Of a DNA stretch of 64,000 nt, positions 24,285 to 36,896 are shown one piece after another (position 1 is the stretch's first letter; every line of letters starts with the position of its first letter). The stretch lies in NCBI RefSeq assembly GCF_019649055.1, contig NW_026570239.1, positions 744,001 to 808,000 of the forward strand, in the 5' to 3' direction. This DNA is from Paramacrobiotus metropolitanus. Taxonomy: Eukaryota; Tardigrada; Eutardigrada; Parachela; Macrobiotidae. The notes under the pieces were generated by a model. That model ran no database searches, had not been told where the DNA came from, and saw only the letters and a list, made by a program, of their open reading frames with translations. A program made the position numbers and the translations under genes.

Positions 24285-26637
24285 ATGTTGGAAATTTTTC
24301 CACTTCCCGAAAAGATTTTTCGGTGGAACGCCGTGAATGTACCGGGCCCAGGTGGAGTGCTCCAGTACGGCTTAGTCATCGACGCTCCTCGAAACGGCCT
24401 CGTCGTCGACTTTGACTGTCTCGGCCAACGCTCCCAGTTAATAAAGCGCCATACAGCACAGCCTTGCCGCGGTTTCTACGGCATTGAGAACTTATCGCTC
24501 GGCACCGGGGAAGCGGATTACGAGACAGACTGGGACCTCAACACTCCGCTGCGGGTTCTAGCCCGGACGGCTGTCGACCGCCCGTGGACGTGGTACCCGG
24601 CACGGGCTCTTATACGACGGGTGCTCTGGAGTCATGGAATGTATATTCGTATCCAACTGGGTGATATGTTCCTCGATAGGTACGTCAATGTCAAAGCAGT
24701 TCGTCTCGGAAACGTGGAACAAATTCAGCTGGGGGAGGAGTTCTGCACGCGATCTTGTCGGTTACCGCGCAAATATTGCGCGGGCGCCAGTATTAATCCG
24801 GCCCTGTGGAGTTGCTGGAAAAACGTCCTTGACGTCCACTACGAATGTTACCCTGTACGAGTGGAAAACGGAACACTCTTTTATCTAGTCGAGGCGCATT
24901 CACCAAGTCTCATCTGGTAAGAGAGTCTCTTTTTTATATTTTCAATGAAGCTTCGCACAACCTCCTAAATTATATTTGTGCAAAATAAAGAGTAAATATA
25001 ACTCCACGGAAATTTAAATAAGTATCACGGTACGAGTACAAACTATGCACCACAACAAAACAGCATTTATAAGCGAAACAGTTCTTCTATACTATCCTGA
25101 TCGGGGATCCTACCTATTACACAAATCGCATTTCCTCGTTGTATTTACATAGATATAAAATACGAGTATAAACCATTTATGATTTAGTTTTAATTTTTTT
25201 AATTAATTTTTAATTATTATCCTTAAATATTTTATTTATTTTTTAATTTTTTTTAATATTTCTTTTTATTTATTTTCATCTACTGTTTATTTATTTTTTC
25301 ATGATTTGTTTTAAATTTTTATGATTAATCAGTTTGACAGAAACACGTTGTTGTCTAAAATTTATGAATCTCACGTTTAACATTGCGTCCAAACAGGAAG
25401 AATCGCTGTCGAGAGCCAACGTCAATTTGGACCGACGCTCAAAAACTGGATGGACTTACGCAGACGGAAGCTGGTGCCCTCCTCCAGAGAAAGCGTACAT
25501 CGATTCTCACCCCGAAAGCGGCAGCAAAGGCATGTCGGTTTTATCTTCGAATATTTTGGAAGGCGTTTTTCAGTCACTAGACACGATCCATCGTACAAGA
25601 ATGTGCCGAGTGTCCGGATTGTGGGACGCGCTGATCAACCGGTCGAATCAGTTTAACGAGCTTTGGGTGACATTCAAACGCGAGAAAGATCCCGCCCACT
25701 TCATTGGATCCGCGATAGTGCAGCGCATGGCGACATTCCCCACCCGTGTGCTTATCGCGCTGGCCGAGGAGGCTCCAAGGGAGAGCGCTTTAACGGACTG
25801 CCTGCTCCTCGTGGCGGCGATGTACAGTCATCTGCAGCCGCGCCAGCCGAGGAAACTTCATATATACTGCAGTCATTGCCGCTGGAATCTTGGCGGTTGT
25901 GCTGACCTCCACAAAGAAGTGCAGAAAATGGCCGCGGTGCTGCAGGAGTGTGCCACGACTGTGACGAGCGTAGTGTGGAAGAACTGCATTTTATCGGGGC
26001 TTGGTGGACGCATTGGCGAGCAGCTAGTCGTCCACGATAGTATCCCGCTGGACACGGATCGTGCCCGGATGGTGGAGGCACTATACGCGCTCGTGGAGAG
26101 GCAGTTGCCGTCCCGGGACAGCAGCGTTACGGCACTGGTAAAATGGATTGGCGAATGTATCGACGTCGGCCATAGCTCATCCGGGCTTCGCGCCGTTTCC
26201 GAGGTAATGTTTGGAGATAACAAAATTGTAATGTAAGGGACAATTTATGACGGTATTCTGCTTCCGCCGGGCCGATTGCTTAACTGTTTTGTGCGTCAGA
26301 CGAACGTCAGACAGTCAGACCCTGTATGGCCGCTTTTAAAGAGTTATTTTGTTCCGCTTTGTGCGATGATTTGTGACGGAACGGGAATATTTTCTGGAAT
26401 TGTAATCGGTGTCGCAGTGAGCGTAGACTGTAGCCGTGTCCTTTGTGCTTACAGATTTTGATATCTTACGAGCTTGATCGGCCCAATTCGCTGTACCAAT
26501 GGCCGCGCCAGGAGCTGCGCTTTGTGGACCTAGAAACGCTGACCACGCTTACGCTGTGTGCGTTGACACGGGAAATGGAATGGTTTAAGCGGAATAGCGA
26601 GCGTCAAACCGCGACTGCACGCAAAGGCCTGCCATGA
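24285..26637 (+). CDS. Intact three-exon F-box family protein, about 561 residues
   Basis: Exons 24285-24916, 25333-26203 and 26455-26637 join in phase (GT-AG introns of 416 and 251 bases) and end at TGA. The ATG is chosen because MLEIFP is conserved at 41643. Exon 1 holds the family N-terminal domain: FRWNAVNVPGP, then NGLVVDFDC, then RPWTWYPA. Exon 2 holds TGWTYADGSW, an F-box (about ILEGVFQSLDTIHRTRMCRVSGLW), then CRWNLGG and VVWKNC. Exon 3 is leucine-rich (ELRFVDLETLTTLTLC). F-box proteins generally recruit substrates to SCF ubiquitin ligases; the N-terminal domain is unknown to me. This is the best complete member of the local family. In other members the F-box and CRWDLG parts lie in separate exons, so an intron was lost here or gained elsewhere. 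Confidence 0.82.
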
Positions 26638-28346
26638 CCCGTTTGACAATTTTCCGCAGTGGACGATGCTGATTTCCTGGATTTGCTTGTTCTTGATGCG
26701 ACACTGCAGCGACAGAATCGTTTTAATAATTTTATGTTGCAAGTCCATAGTTGTTTTGTTCCTGCTATATAAATTTGAACATTGAACCTTCGCGTGTTTA
26801 AAAATGTGTAGACACATTGTATAAGGTCACTTTTGAGGGTTTCTATACATTTTTCTGTTCAACTATTTTGAACTCTCGGGAAAATTTTGGAGCTTGGGCA
26901 TTCTGCAGTCAGTTTGGTATCTAATTTATACTAGTACTTCTGGCACGCTTCATATTTTCGACGCAAGCTCGCGTAAGGCACCCTTAAAAAACGTAAATGG
27001 GTGTTTCCGCACGTTTAACGAGTGTAACTAGGGTTGTACACGTATATTACCGAGTCAATATTGTAAGTAACGTAAGGCTGTGTAAGTTTACTGTTTACCC
27101 AGGTCTATGTGTACACCCAGTACTTAAGTCAAAGTACAGATAACTGAGATAAGTAATACAAGCGCGAATCTCTGCACTCGGGTAGTGTACGCTGGAGGGC
27201 TCGTTTTACCGCTAACAAAACTACCGATCTTGGATGCTTCGTTGTATTGCGTACAAGTACTTCAAGGCTGGACATAACTAGCCAGCAGCGCATCAGGTAG
27301 CTTTCCATGGTTATTTGGTCCCGGTTAACCCGGGAACGCTCGGTACTCGAATTAGTGCAAGTTTCTCCTTGGAAATCGAGATTTCCTGATGAAAACTTTC
27401 CATAAAGAAAGAGAATTTTTCTGTTTGGCTATACTGACCATAGGTCGCCGGCGGTGAACAGTGTGTCAGGTTACACCGTTGGGTATACACAGTCATTAGT
27501 ATAGAAAATATTTAATACTCTAGAACATATACGAACAGCAATTAACAAAACCCAGAATGCCCATTAAATAGCATTTCCAGAGCACTACAAAACAGGAGTA
27601 TTTTAGTGGTCAGAAAACTGACCACTGGTCAGCAAAAACAAAAGAAAAAGGGAAGCGTTTTACAGTACTCGAATGAACCTTATGAGTACAAAAAACCTAT
27701 TTAGCAAATTGTATGTTTGTATGTTGGGCTATTGGCAGCTGTATTCCCTTTACATGATCCCCCTATGTTGTAGTCAGCGGGACGCGCCGATTATAGTTAG
27801 GATGCATCTGCTAATTTCCAGGTGTATTGTTTAGAAGTCTACTTTGCATGTCGAGACAGGTTTACTTCACCGGGCTAATGACCATCGACTGTCAATACAG
27901 ATTGACAGCAATAAATGCATTCCTGAGGAATAACCAATATGCAAGTGCAACTTCGGCCTATCGGTGTGATAACCCGGACGGTTAGACAGAGGTTATTCAT
28001 TAGAAATACAATTAATTGCTGTCTATCTGCAGTGACCGTCGGTGGTCATTAGTCCGGTATAAGCAAATGCTGTGTTATAAAGCGGGTCCTTAATTCGGGA
28101 TTCTTGTTCATAGGTCTCTGCTGTTCTCCGATGAGCTGAAACGGAGCTCGTTGTTAGCTGGGGATGAATAAGAATCAGAACAAGACGGAAAAGCTGATTA
28201 TCTTGCAGTAGTGCAGTGCTATGCAGCTACTGGCTAGAGTGCCGCTGTGATCATTTTTACCATGTGCAGCCGGAAGTCAAGCTGAACATTCTCCCTGCTC
28301 TGTATCTCTTCTGTCTTTCATCTATTTACTGTACAGCCGCTGAGTA
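26638..28346. other. Gene-free stretch with one hairpin element
   Basis: No supported gene. It contains the inverted repeat at 27869-28058 described separately; the rest is unique AT-rich sequence. Confidence 0.5.
27869..28058. mobile_element. MITE-like hairpin, 190 bases
   Basis: The left end ACCGGGCTAATGACC and the right end GGTCATTAGTCCGGT begin imperfect inverted repeats of about 65 bases that run inward through GACAGCAAT and GAATAACC. No convincing target duplication is visible. It is probably a non-autonomous DNA transposon remnant. Confidence 0.55.
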
Positions 28347-28356
28347 GGCTGTCGAG

Positions 28357-30466
28357 ACCAAAAAATTTTATGTAAAAAGCTCCTGCTTTTGGCGGACGTC
28401 ATCACGCGTCCTAGGGCTGAGCGCACGTATCCGCGTATGCGTGCATGTTATGCACAAGTATGAAGACTTAGCGACTTTTTAAAACTGAAGCAATTCCAGT
28501 CCATTTTGCTTTCACAATTTAACTGCAATCTAGAATATTCTGTCACCAGAAGTGAACTCGCACAGCTATGTGCCATAAAAGCAATTACAACTGCTACTAG
28601 CTCATGATAGAATTAACAAAAGTGAACATGTTTTCTTCGTCCTGAAACATTATTAGAACAAACAGGATATCACTGAAAATCAATTCAATTATTCTTAATC
28701 AGACAAATACATTCGGGTACCACAGTTTTGCGAGGTAATCGTGGGTTTTTGCAGGCTGCCTCAACATAATGAAAGCTCAAGATAATATCACGTTCTTGGA
28801 ATAATTTTAAGAAAACTTTCAAAAGACAAGATCCTTTGGTCGCTTATTCTACAAATTTCAATAAATTCTAGACATGGCTGTTCTTTTAACGGGAAAGCAA
28901 TCTACAGGCCAAAGTGTATAAGTACATTTAAGTCCCAGCGTACAGCATAGTTTATCCCATAGTGAACTACGTAGTTGATCCCACAGTTTATCCCGCAGTA
29001 AACCACACAGTTAACCGCACAGTTCTTCCAACAGTAAACCCCACAGTGTATTCCGGAGTTCTTTGGGTATCGTTTTCGCGTGCAATTCAATCCGTAGTAA
29101 ACAATACAATATATTCCACATAATATCTCGAATTGTTTTTATTTTATTTTGCAATATTTTGTAGTCTCAGAGGGATACTCGCTTATACAATTTCACAAAC
29201 AAAACAACTACTGAAGTTTGTATGCAGTTGCCGACTCGCGCTTGCACTTTTGATTTGTGATTTGCAATGTTAAATAAATACATAAGTGACCTCACAACAG
29301 TTGAATTTTCGCATTTAGTATTCAATATAATTCTTTATAAACACAAACTTCAATAAAATTTATATCTGCAAACAGTTTCTGAGTTAATATTGGGATCAAA
29401 ACATTAACGAAACATCATAAATCAAGTACTTTTATGACTAAGCACATAGCTGTAGATTCGATTTCTATGACGGAACTACCGGAACAAACATGCCGGAACT
29501 TCGTTAAAACAAAGAAATTTACTTTACATGCCTGCCAGTGTTCCTAATAATAGCGTTTACAAATTACCTAAAGTTGTTGCGCAAATTAGTGGCAGAAGTG
29601 ATTGTTAATAAATCATCAGTTTTAAAAAATACTGCAAAAAATATTGCTCCAAAAATAATGCAAAATAAAATAAAAAATTTGAGATGTTATGTTGAACATA
29701 TTGTATTGTTTACTACGGATTTAACTGTACGTGAAAACGTTATGCAAAGTAACTACCGAATACACTGTGGGGTTTACTGCTGGACGAACTGTGCGGTTAA
29801 CTGTTTGATTTTCTGCGGGATAAACTGTGGGATCAACTATGTAGTTCACTATGGGATAAACTATGCTGTACGCTGTGATTAAAATGTCTACACTTTGGCC
29901 TGTAGATTGACTTGCAGTTAAAGAACAGCCATGTATAGAACTTATTGGATTTTTTAGAACTAAACGCGACCCATGGGTCTTGCGTCTTGAAAGTTTTTTT
30001 TTCAAATTATTCCAAGAACATGATATTATCTTGAGATTTTATTGCCTTGAGGCAGTTTGCGAAAACCCACGATGAGCTCAACAGACATTGTGGTACCCGA
30101 ATGTATTTGTCTGAATAAAAAGAATTGAATTGCTTTTCAGTGGCATTCTGTTTGTTTTAATAATATTGCAAGACTAGGAAAAAACGTTCACTTTTGTTAA
30201 TTATATCAAGAGCTAATAGCAGTTGTAATTGCTTTTTCATTTTCTTTTGGCACATAACTATGCGAGTTCACTTCTGGTGCCAGAATATTCTAGATTCCAG
30301 TTATGTTGTGAAAGCAGAATCGACTGGAATTGCTTCAGTTTTAAAAAGTCGCTAAGTCTTCATACTTGTGCATAACATGCACGCATACGCGGATACGTGC
30401 GCTTAGCCTTAGGACGCGTGATGACGTCCGCTACAAGCAGGAGCTTTTTACATAAAATTTTTTGGT
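28357..30466. mobile_element. Fold-back (Mutator-like?) element with 10-base target duplication
   Basis: The element starts ACCAAAAAATTTTATG and ends with the exact reverse complement. Its arms are very long: 28357 to about 29160 and about 29650 to 30466, some 800 bases each with diverged positions. The direct repeat GGCTGTCGAG flanks it at 28347-28356 and 30467-30476. Long inverted ends with a 9-11 base target duplication fit Mutator-like or fold-back elements. The arms contain short reiterated units such as CACAGTTTATCCC and CAGTAAACC (about 28920-29060 and 29760-29880). The 490-base centre encodes nothing I recognise, so it is non-autonomous. Confidence 0.85.
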
Positions 30467-30476
30467 GGCTGTCGAG

Positions 30477-30838
30477 CACATGGCACAGCACCATCGGGAG
30501 AATAAACAGTACGTACTATAAACATTATTAACAGCATCCAGGGACTTCAGTGTTTAGAATTCTAAAATCAAATCAATTCTAAATTAGAATTGATTCATTT
30601 TATATCGAATTGTTTATCTTTTAATGGTGCATTTCATTATTATTTACTAATGTATTCATCGTTTAATTGTTATAGAACCGCAAAATCCTATAAGATTGCG
30701 GTGCATTTGTACGGGCCAGTGCGGCCACATTTTTCTTTGGTATGGGAGCTACGAACCCGTACCGTCTAATTACTGTTTTCAGTGTACATGTAATTGCACT
30801 GTATATGCATTGTAATGCCGTAACCATATTTATGCGTG
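30477..30838 (+). other. Upstream region of F-box-family gene
   Basis: AT-rich and gene-free. Around 30556-30612 AATTCTAAAATC-type words recur in both orientations. No specific promoter element is recognised. Confidence 0.4.
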
Positions 30839-33614
30839 ATGAGCAGCCACGAGATCCAATCGTTAGATCATGTGAACTCATCGCCCTTCTGTGAGATTTA
30901 CCCTGACACTGACATCTACCAGTGGAACGCGGTGGACGTGGAGAATGCTGAAGGATTCCTCGAGCGCGGTCTAGTCACCAACACTGTGAACGGCGGTCTG
31001 TTAATAGATTTCGGCGTTGCCGATCGACGCTCGCAGTTGATCGAGTTAGAAAGGGCGCTGCACTGTTGCTGCTCCGGGCACGAGTTTTGCGCCGCTACCC
31101 ACTCGTGGGGCCTTGACTACCACTGGGCGTCGCGCAACGAGGAGCCCCTGGGCGGCTTTGAGGTACTGACGCGGACGGCTGCCGATCGCCCGTGGATGTG
31201 GTACCCGGCGGTGTTCTTAGCGCGCCGGATCTTGTGGAATAAATATGCCTACATTGGAATCCGGTTGGGTGAGAACGTCGTGGCGAAATTCGTCAGCCCC
31301 CTCGTGGTGCGGTTGGCGCAGCGCTATCGGGGGGAACGCGCTGTTGACGCAAAGGACTACGTCACGCAGGTGTGCGCCCTACCGCGAGAGTACCTTGAGG
31401 GGCGGACAGTGGAGCCGGAGTTGTGGAGCATCTGGGTGGACGCGCTGAAGTCGGCCTATGCCAGCATCTTGTACCCCATCGGTGTGAACAACGAGTGCCT
31501 ATTGTATCTTCAGGATGGAATTGGGCCGTCAAAGTTGACGCCAATATTAACGGAAGTGCTGGTACGAGCAAACACGATCATTATAAAACAACTTACAGAT
31601 TTACAGTTATATCCCTTTGAATGAAAATGTTCAGGTAATGCGCTAATTGCAGTAAAAACAATTACAGATCGGGTAAATTTTTTCTTATGAAGGCCCTCCC
31701 CGAAACAATAAAAGCCCCGCGATACTAGAGCCCCCCAAAAGGATCTTTCGAAAATTATAAGCTACACTTTTTCCGAATAAAAAGTCATGCCGCAGAGTGT
31801 GCTTCCCTGCTGCTTATAATTCTATACTCATGGTAATCAAATAAATGAACATTTGTTGATAATAAATAGGAGTCGTAAGCGGATGTGAGCAGTCGTGTTT
31901 AAACGTTTATAGAATCGACTGAATTTGATGGCCAAATCGGAGCTGACGCGCCGGCTGCAGGCCGGCTGGACCTTCGCCGACGGCAAGTGGATTCCAGAGA
32001 ACGTCGAGCTAAGTACTCGAGGTCCTCTGTATCCCACAACGGCTCAGCCATCCAGCCCGCTGGCCGACGCATTCCCACCGGAGCTCTTCCAAGAGATTCT
32101 CTCCTGTTTCGGTACGAATGAGCGGCCATTCTACCGCCGCGTCAGCCCGTTGTGGAACGAGCTTTTCCACCAGGATGACATCCGCCAACGCCTGACGCTG
32201 AACTTCCGCGACGCCGGCACGGCAGCCTATTCGATGGGCATGTCCATCATTAAGCATTTAACCGCCGCCACAGAGTTGGTCGTGATTAACAACGCCAGAC
32301 AAAGCATGACAATGCAGGAGTTCGGGGACTGCATGCTGCTGATCGGCGCTGTTTACAAGCAGAGCGGCAACAGCCTGCAAAAGCTGCAGGTAATTCCACC
32401 GGGAACGTGCGCTAGCGTCTTTGTAAATTTAATTAGGGTTAAACTAAGAAAACAGCCCTTTCAATTAATTATTGTGAGACTATTAGTACCCCGTTCCACT
32501 CTTTTACCATCGTTTACCATTCGTATTGTGAAGGATGAACCATGAGCTTATATTATTTTATGTTACATATATTATATTATATTGTGTGCTTTTTTATTTA
32601 GCTGAGATACAACGTTGTATACAATAACTGAAAACATCACAATTTTACAACAATCATCATAATTTAATTAAACTTTTCTGCTCCTTCGTTATTCCCAAAA
32701 CCGATGCCGCGCTTCCTCGCTGAATCTCCTGTCTGGAAGGTTTAATTGACTTGGCTCCTTTAATTACGTAACTTAAATTCATTTCTTTGATTATTAATTA
32801 AACCACCTAATTTTAATCATAAAAGTGCAATTACTTTACGAGATGATTACAGGTACTTCCTTACGTGCCGGTTTTTTTCGGGCATCGGGTGCCTCCTCTT
32901 TTATCCAGCAACTCTGCTAAACAGTTTCGGTTCGTTTCAACTTTTATAGAAACCGTACGCTCTGATAATATTGGTTAATATTGATAATATTTTCGGAATA
33001 TCGTTAAGTGCTTAGCCATCTTACAATACGTTAGCGATCATACTAATAATAATGTTGACGTATCTAGCTCCGGAATCCTGACACTGCAATTATATGCTAA
33101 AGCTCCAAAGAGGTGCCTATAAAAACAAGGGTGTACAAAAGAAATCATTTAATAAAATAAAGGTGCCTTTAATTAACGGGGTGCAGAAAAGGGGTGCCAA
33201 TAGTGAACGGGGTTTATTGGGTGCCTCTTTCGTCACCCATTACTTTAACCAGATACTGTCTCACGCGGCAGTTGTTTTTCTTTATCGAGGTGATGGAGTA
33301 CAGGTGCTTTTGTTTATCAGGTGATGGCGTATAGGTGCCGTTGGGATCTGGGAGATGAACGCTTCTCCTCGGAAGTAGAGTTGTTGGCCAGGACGTGTGT
33401 CGACGTGGCAGCCGCTGTGGAGTCCATACAGTGGCGCAACTGTCTGTTTTCCGGTTGTGGTCCCCTACGCGACGATAATACTGTCGCGCTTGATGTCACC
33501 GCCACCCACGAGACGTTGAGAGAGATGGAAACGGATTTGCGTGCACTTCTGATGCGGCAGCTGTGGTATATTAATCGCCCGCCGATCCCTCTCCGATGGT
33601 ACCATGCGTTGTAG
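30839..33614 (+). CDS. F-box family protein lacking the last exon, about 497 residues
   Basis: Proposed exons are 30839-31561 (donor CTG|GTACGA), 31913-32389 (acceptor TTATAG, donor CAG|GTAATT) and 33321-33614 (acceptor TTATCAG). All are phase 0 and open to TAG. Exon 1 has DIYQWNAVDVE, NGGLLIDFGV and RPWMWYPA; if not spliced it would end at 31624. Exon 2 has GWTFADGKW and an F-box (FPPELFQEILSCFGTNER, RRVSPLW). Exon 3 has CRWDLGD and IQWRNC but ends in a diverged tail, and the family's leucine-rich last exon is not found. An F-box fragment follows directly, so the 3' end was probably rearranged. The exon 1 donor is the least certain. Confidence 0.68.
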
Positions 33615-33629
33615 TGATGCGGGGCTACC

Positions 33630-33956
33630 GACACTGGAACCTTCCAAATGGCCACAGCCCTCCCACTGGAACTCACGCGAGAACTACTTCCCCGCTTGGC
33701 CATGAACCAGCGGCCGTTCTAGCGCCGTGGCAGTCTGTTGTGAAATGTCGTCAGACAGGACGAGTTGGGGCTATCTCATGATAAATTTCGACAATCCTAG
33801 CACATCAGCCTGCTCTATGGGCACGTGCATCGGTCAGTATCTAACCGCCGCCACGGTGATGGTCATAACTAACGTGAAACAACGCTGGACGCCGCAGAAT
33901 CTCAGCAACGAACTGGCGACGCCGATCAGCATATCAACCGCCTGCGAAAGCTGCAG
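33630..33956 (+). pseudogene. Orphan F-box exon fragment
   Basis: A decayed copy of the family F-box exon. It starts with ATGGCCACAGCCCTCCC, keeps the LTRELLPRLAMNQRPF stretch, hits an in-frame TAG, and after frame loss shows NFDNPSTSACSMGTCIGQYLTAAT up to a CTGCAG|GTAACA donor. It lies just after the third exon of the gene at 30839-33614. It is most like the exons at 17612-18105 and 31913-32389. Confidence 0.75.
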
Positions 33957-33960
33957 GTAA

Positions 33961-34464
33961 CACGCGCTGGTACCGCTGTGCGTTAAGCTAACCTTCGCAC
34001 TATTTTTCCCGTTCTATTTCTGCCGGTGCTAAACGCAGTTTTTGCCACCATGTTGTGGTGGTTACTGGTTATAATGGATTTTTCAGCTGTCATAATGCGA
34101 TGATATTTTGAATTTTCGATCTGTTTGAATTACTTTGTTGATCAATTTCTAAAACAGCTGCAAAGAATAACTTATGTGAAAGAGGCAAATACGCTGTTTT
34201 GAACTTGAATTGTACCAATACTGGCAGTACAGTATCAACGGTCAAGTAACCCAGTGCATAGAATTAAATTCGCATAAAATTACCGGAACTTTCGCTAGGT
34301 ACGCGCTCACTCGTTAAAGTTTTTTTTGTTTTTTGCCATTGTCTGGCTTAACGACTTTTAAACATCGGCGTGAAAAGCTTGTTTCTGCACAACCATCTGG
34401 TTAAGAAATATGGCTGAGATAGCTACCGAAATTTTCACTTGCTAACAGGTGCAACAGCAATTTC
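33961..34464. other. Gene-free stretch
   Basis: No coding region or repeat recognised between the F-box fragment and the last exon of the convergent minus-strand gene. Confidence 0.45.
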
Positions 34465-36896
34465 CTAATTCATTCTGTAGCGTAATGACATTCGCTCCCT
34501 TCGTCTTCGACTTCGGAAAGCTTTGACGGCTCCCAATGACGCATCGATCCAGCTCTGAATATGACAAGACCACACATGCAGGCAGATTTTATTCAGCTTT
34601 CTGACGTCCAAATTGTCCAGCGTCCACTTAGCGGGATGGTTGTCCGCATCCCATTCCGGACAGTGGTCTTCATACACATTCACAAGCTTTACAGGTAACA
34701 ACAAAAGAGGCATGCAGTTAGTGCTATCAATTCATTTTCGCTCATTTTCATGTTTCAGATCTGTACTTCATACTTTCTACATATTTCTATGTACATATTT
34801 CTATTTCTACGTATTTCTACGTATTTCGATATTGTATTTCTATGTGTTTCTACGTATTTTTATGTATTTCTGTGTATTTCTATGTGTTTCTACGTATTTT
34901 TATGTATTTCTGTGTATTTCTATGTATTTCTATGATTTCTTAGCAATCCAACTGATAAAAGCGCGAATAATTTCTGCTGTTCAGTTGCAGATACCTTGAT
35001 CAGGTTTTGGCAGGCATCCCTGTATGGCTGTGCAACCAACTTGGCCGTCCACTGTGCAATACGCTCCACATCAAGTGGCTGATTCCGGTCCAAGTGTTCT
35101 GCGAGTAATTACCAAAGCGCTTTTTTAGTGAGGCCGCTAGGAGAAAAAGCAGCGTGCGGAATCCGAAACTTCATTGTGGGAGTACTGAAGCTGTCGTCGT
35201 AGTTCAGCTGAAAATCCTTCCAAATCACACGACCGCAACAGGACGCCAGTTTGGAATATAATTTCGCGCTGTTTTGGAAGTAATGGCGAAGGCCCCACAT
35301 ACCATCGTGTTCGCGGGAAAGCGATCGGCGGCATATAATTAATCGGTCAATGCGGATGTTGATTGTTTGCAAGACTTTCCTTGCGTGCTTGATGAATTTT
35401 CCTTTAAAGGATGCGGCTTTCGAGCCATCCCTAATTAGCTCGTGTATTATTAATTAAACAAAACTTCTTTAATATTCTGCAATGACCTATGCAAATAGCA
35501 TCCCACCAAATGTTGACAGCAAAGAAATAAAGTACCATTCAAATTCCTTTTAGTATAATAATATATCATGCGATCATTATATCTGTAGAGAGCATCTAGT
35601 GAAAATTTGTGCTGGGAGGATTATAATGAATTTAAGAGAAAACAGTAGAATTTGGCGGGTTCACCTTCTGTGCGTATTTAGAAGTACTATTTACAAGTAT
35701 TTTTACGCTCATATTTATTTGTTCAAAATGTTAGAAATAACTGAAAAACTTCATACCGTGTCGTGATTAACGGCTCCCCGAATGTAGATAGTCCGCGTGG
35801 CCGATGCAGTGTGCTTGAAGACGCAGGTGTACGCAGCTCTAGTGCAGTTCAACTTCTCGTACGCCTCGTCTTTCTGCGATAAACAAAACACTTTGCACAG
35901 CTCGTCCGACGTCAGAATATTATTCCATAAAGGGCAGACGCGTCGACAGCGCAGCCGCTCCACGGTGTCCAGTGTCTCGAAGATTTCCGTAATAAGCTCC
36001 GGTGGTAAAGCTAAACCGGGGCCGTCAACGGTTAAAGGTGCCTTTCGCTTGGGTTCTCCCGGTTTCAGCTCTCCACCAGTCGCAAGTTTTGATTTCACGG
36101 TTTTTGCGTCTCGGATAGCCTCTTCGAACAAATCAGCCTGTGGGACAACGAGCAATTGACACATATTGTGCACGTCAGCGAATCCGTTTATTTCGATATT
36201 CAAAAAAGCCGGTGCTGGTAACTTTTATTTGTGCAAACAGCGAGTACTACACTACAACTTACTGCTTCTATATCCGATACCGGTGATTTGTCGCCTCGTT
36301 GCTGTAAGTGATCGTCTGACTGAGAACGGATAGTATGCGCAATCCTGTTCTCCACTACTTCGTTTTCCATTGGTTTTTCTTTTTCCAACCGTTTTTCTTT
36401 TCACTCCAGTACCTCCTTTTTGAATGTATGAACCTTCCATTTTTTGCCGGAATAATTCTTTCGCTGCACGAATTTCCCTCACCCAGTACCCTTCCGGTAC
36501 ACTGCACGTGCGGATGACGAAATGACCCGGTTGAATCATTCGTCGCTTGAAGTCTTCTTCCGAAGACGGCGGCCGAATCCGCTCTTCGGAAAGCAGTTCA
36601 CGGACGCGTTGCCACGCCAGAAGAACCTCTACCAGGGCGTCTCCTAAACGATAGTCGATGTTGAACAGGAGGAGCTTAGCGGGATACCAACCCAGGGGCT
36701 GGTCAGGATGGATGCGCATCAGCACTTCCAGGTCCCCATAATCGGCTCCTACCGGGACGCTGCAGAATTTATTTGGCCCGGTTTTATTCGCTGGCGGCAC
36801 GTCGCGGAAGTCGAACACCGTTCGGTACTCTACCAGCACGGAGCGCTGTGTCGCGCAGCCGAAATCGATGAGCAGTCGTGGCGGGTATGTGGACAA
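34465..36896 (-). pseudogene. F-box family gene with in-frame stops
   Basis: Four minus-strand exons. Exon 1 (36896 to about 36250) has LLIDFGCATQRS and LGWYPAKLLL but lacks the YQWNAVDV start, with a TAA directly upstream. Exon 2 (36203 to 35757, donor ACG|GTATGA) has a clear F-box, LPPELITEIFETLDTVERL followed by RRVCPLWNNIL. Exon 3 (about 35372 to 34995, donor AAG|GTATCT) has VIWKDF, then an in-frame TAA at 35110-35112, after which homologous sequence (LLAEHLDRNQPLDVERIAQW) continues. Exon 4 (about 34690 to 34465) has WTLDNLDVRKLNKICLHVW and a basic tail. A single base change at 35110-35112 would separate a working from a broken gene, so sequence error is possible. Confidence 0.7.
34775..34940. 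repeat. Ten-base microsatellite in intron
   Basis: Imperfect repeats of TATTTCTATG and TATTTCTACG, period about ten bases, within the last intron of the minus-strand F-box gene. The plus-strand open frames over it are repeat shadows. Confidence 0.8.

Noticed and set aside
29538-29882. 114-codon frame in the fold-back element
   Set aside because: It is formed by the short reiterated units of the arm, and the other arm gives the same type of frame reversed.
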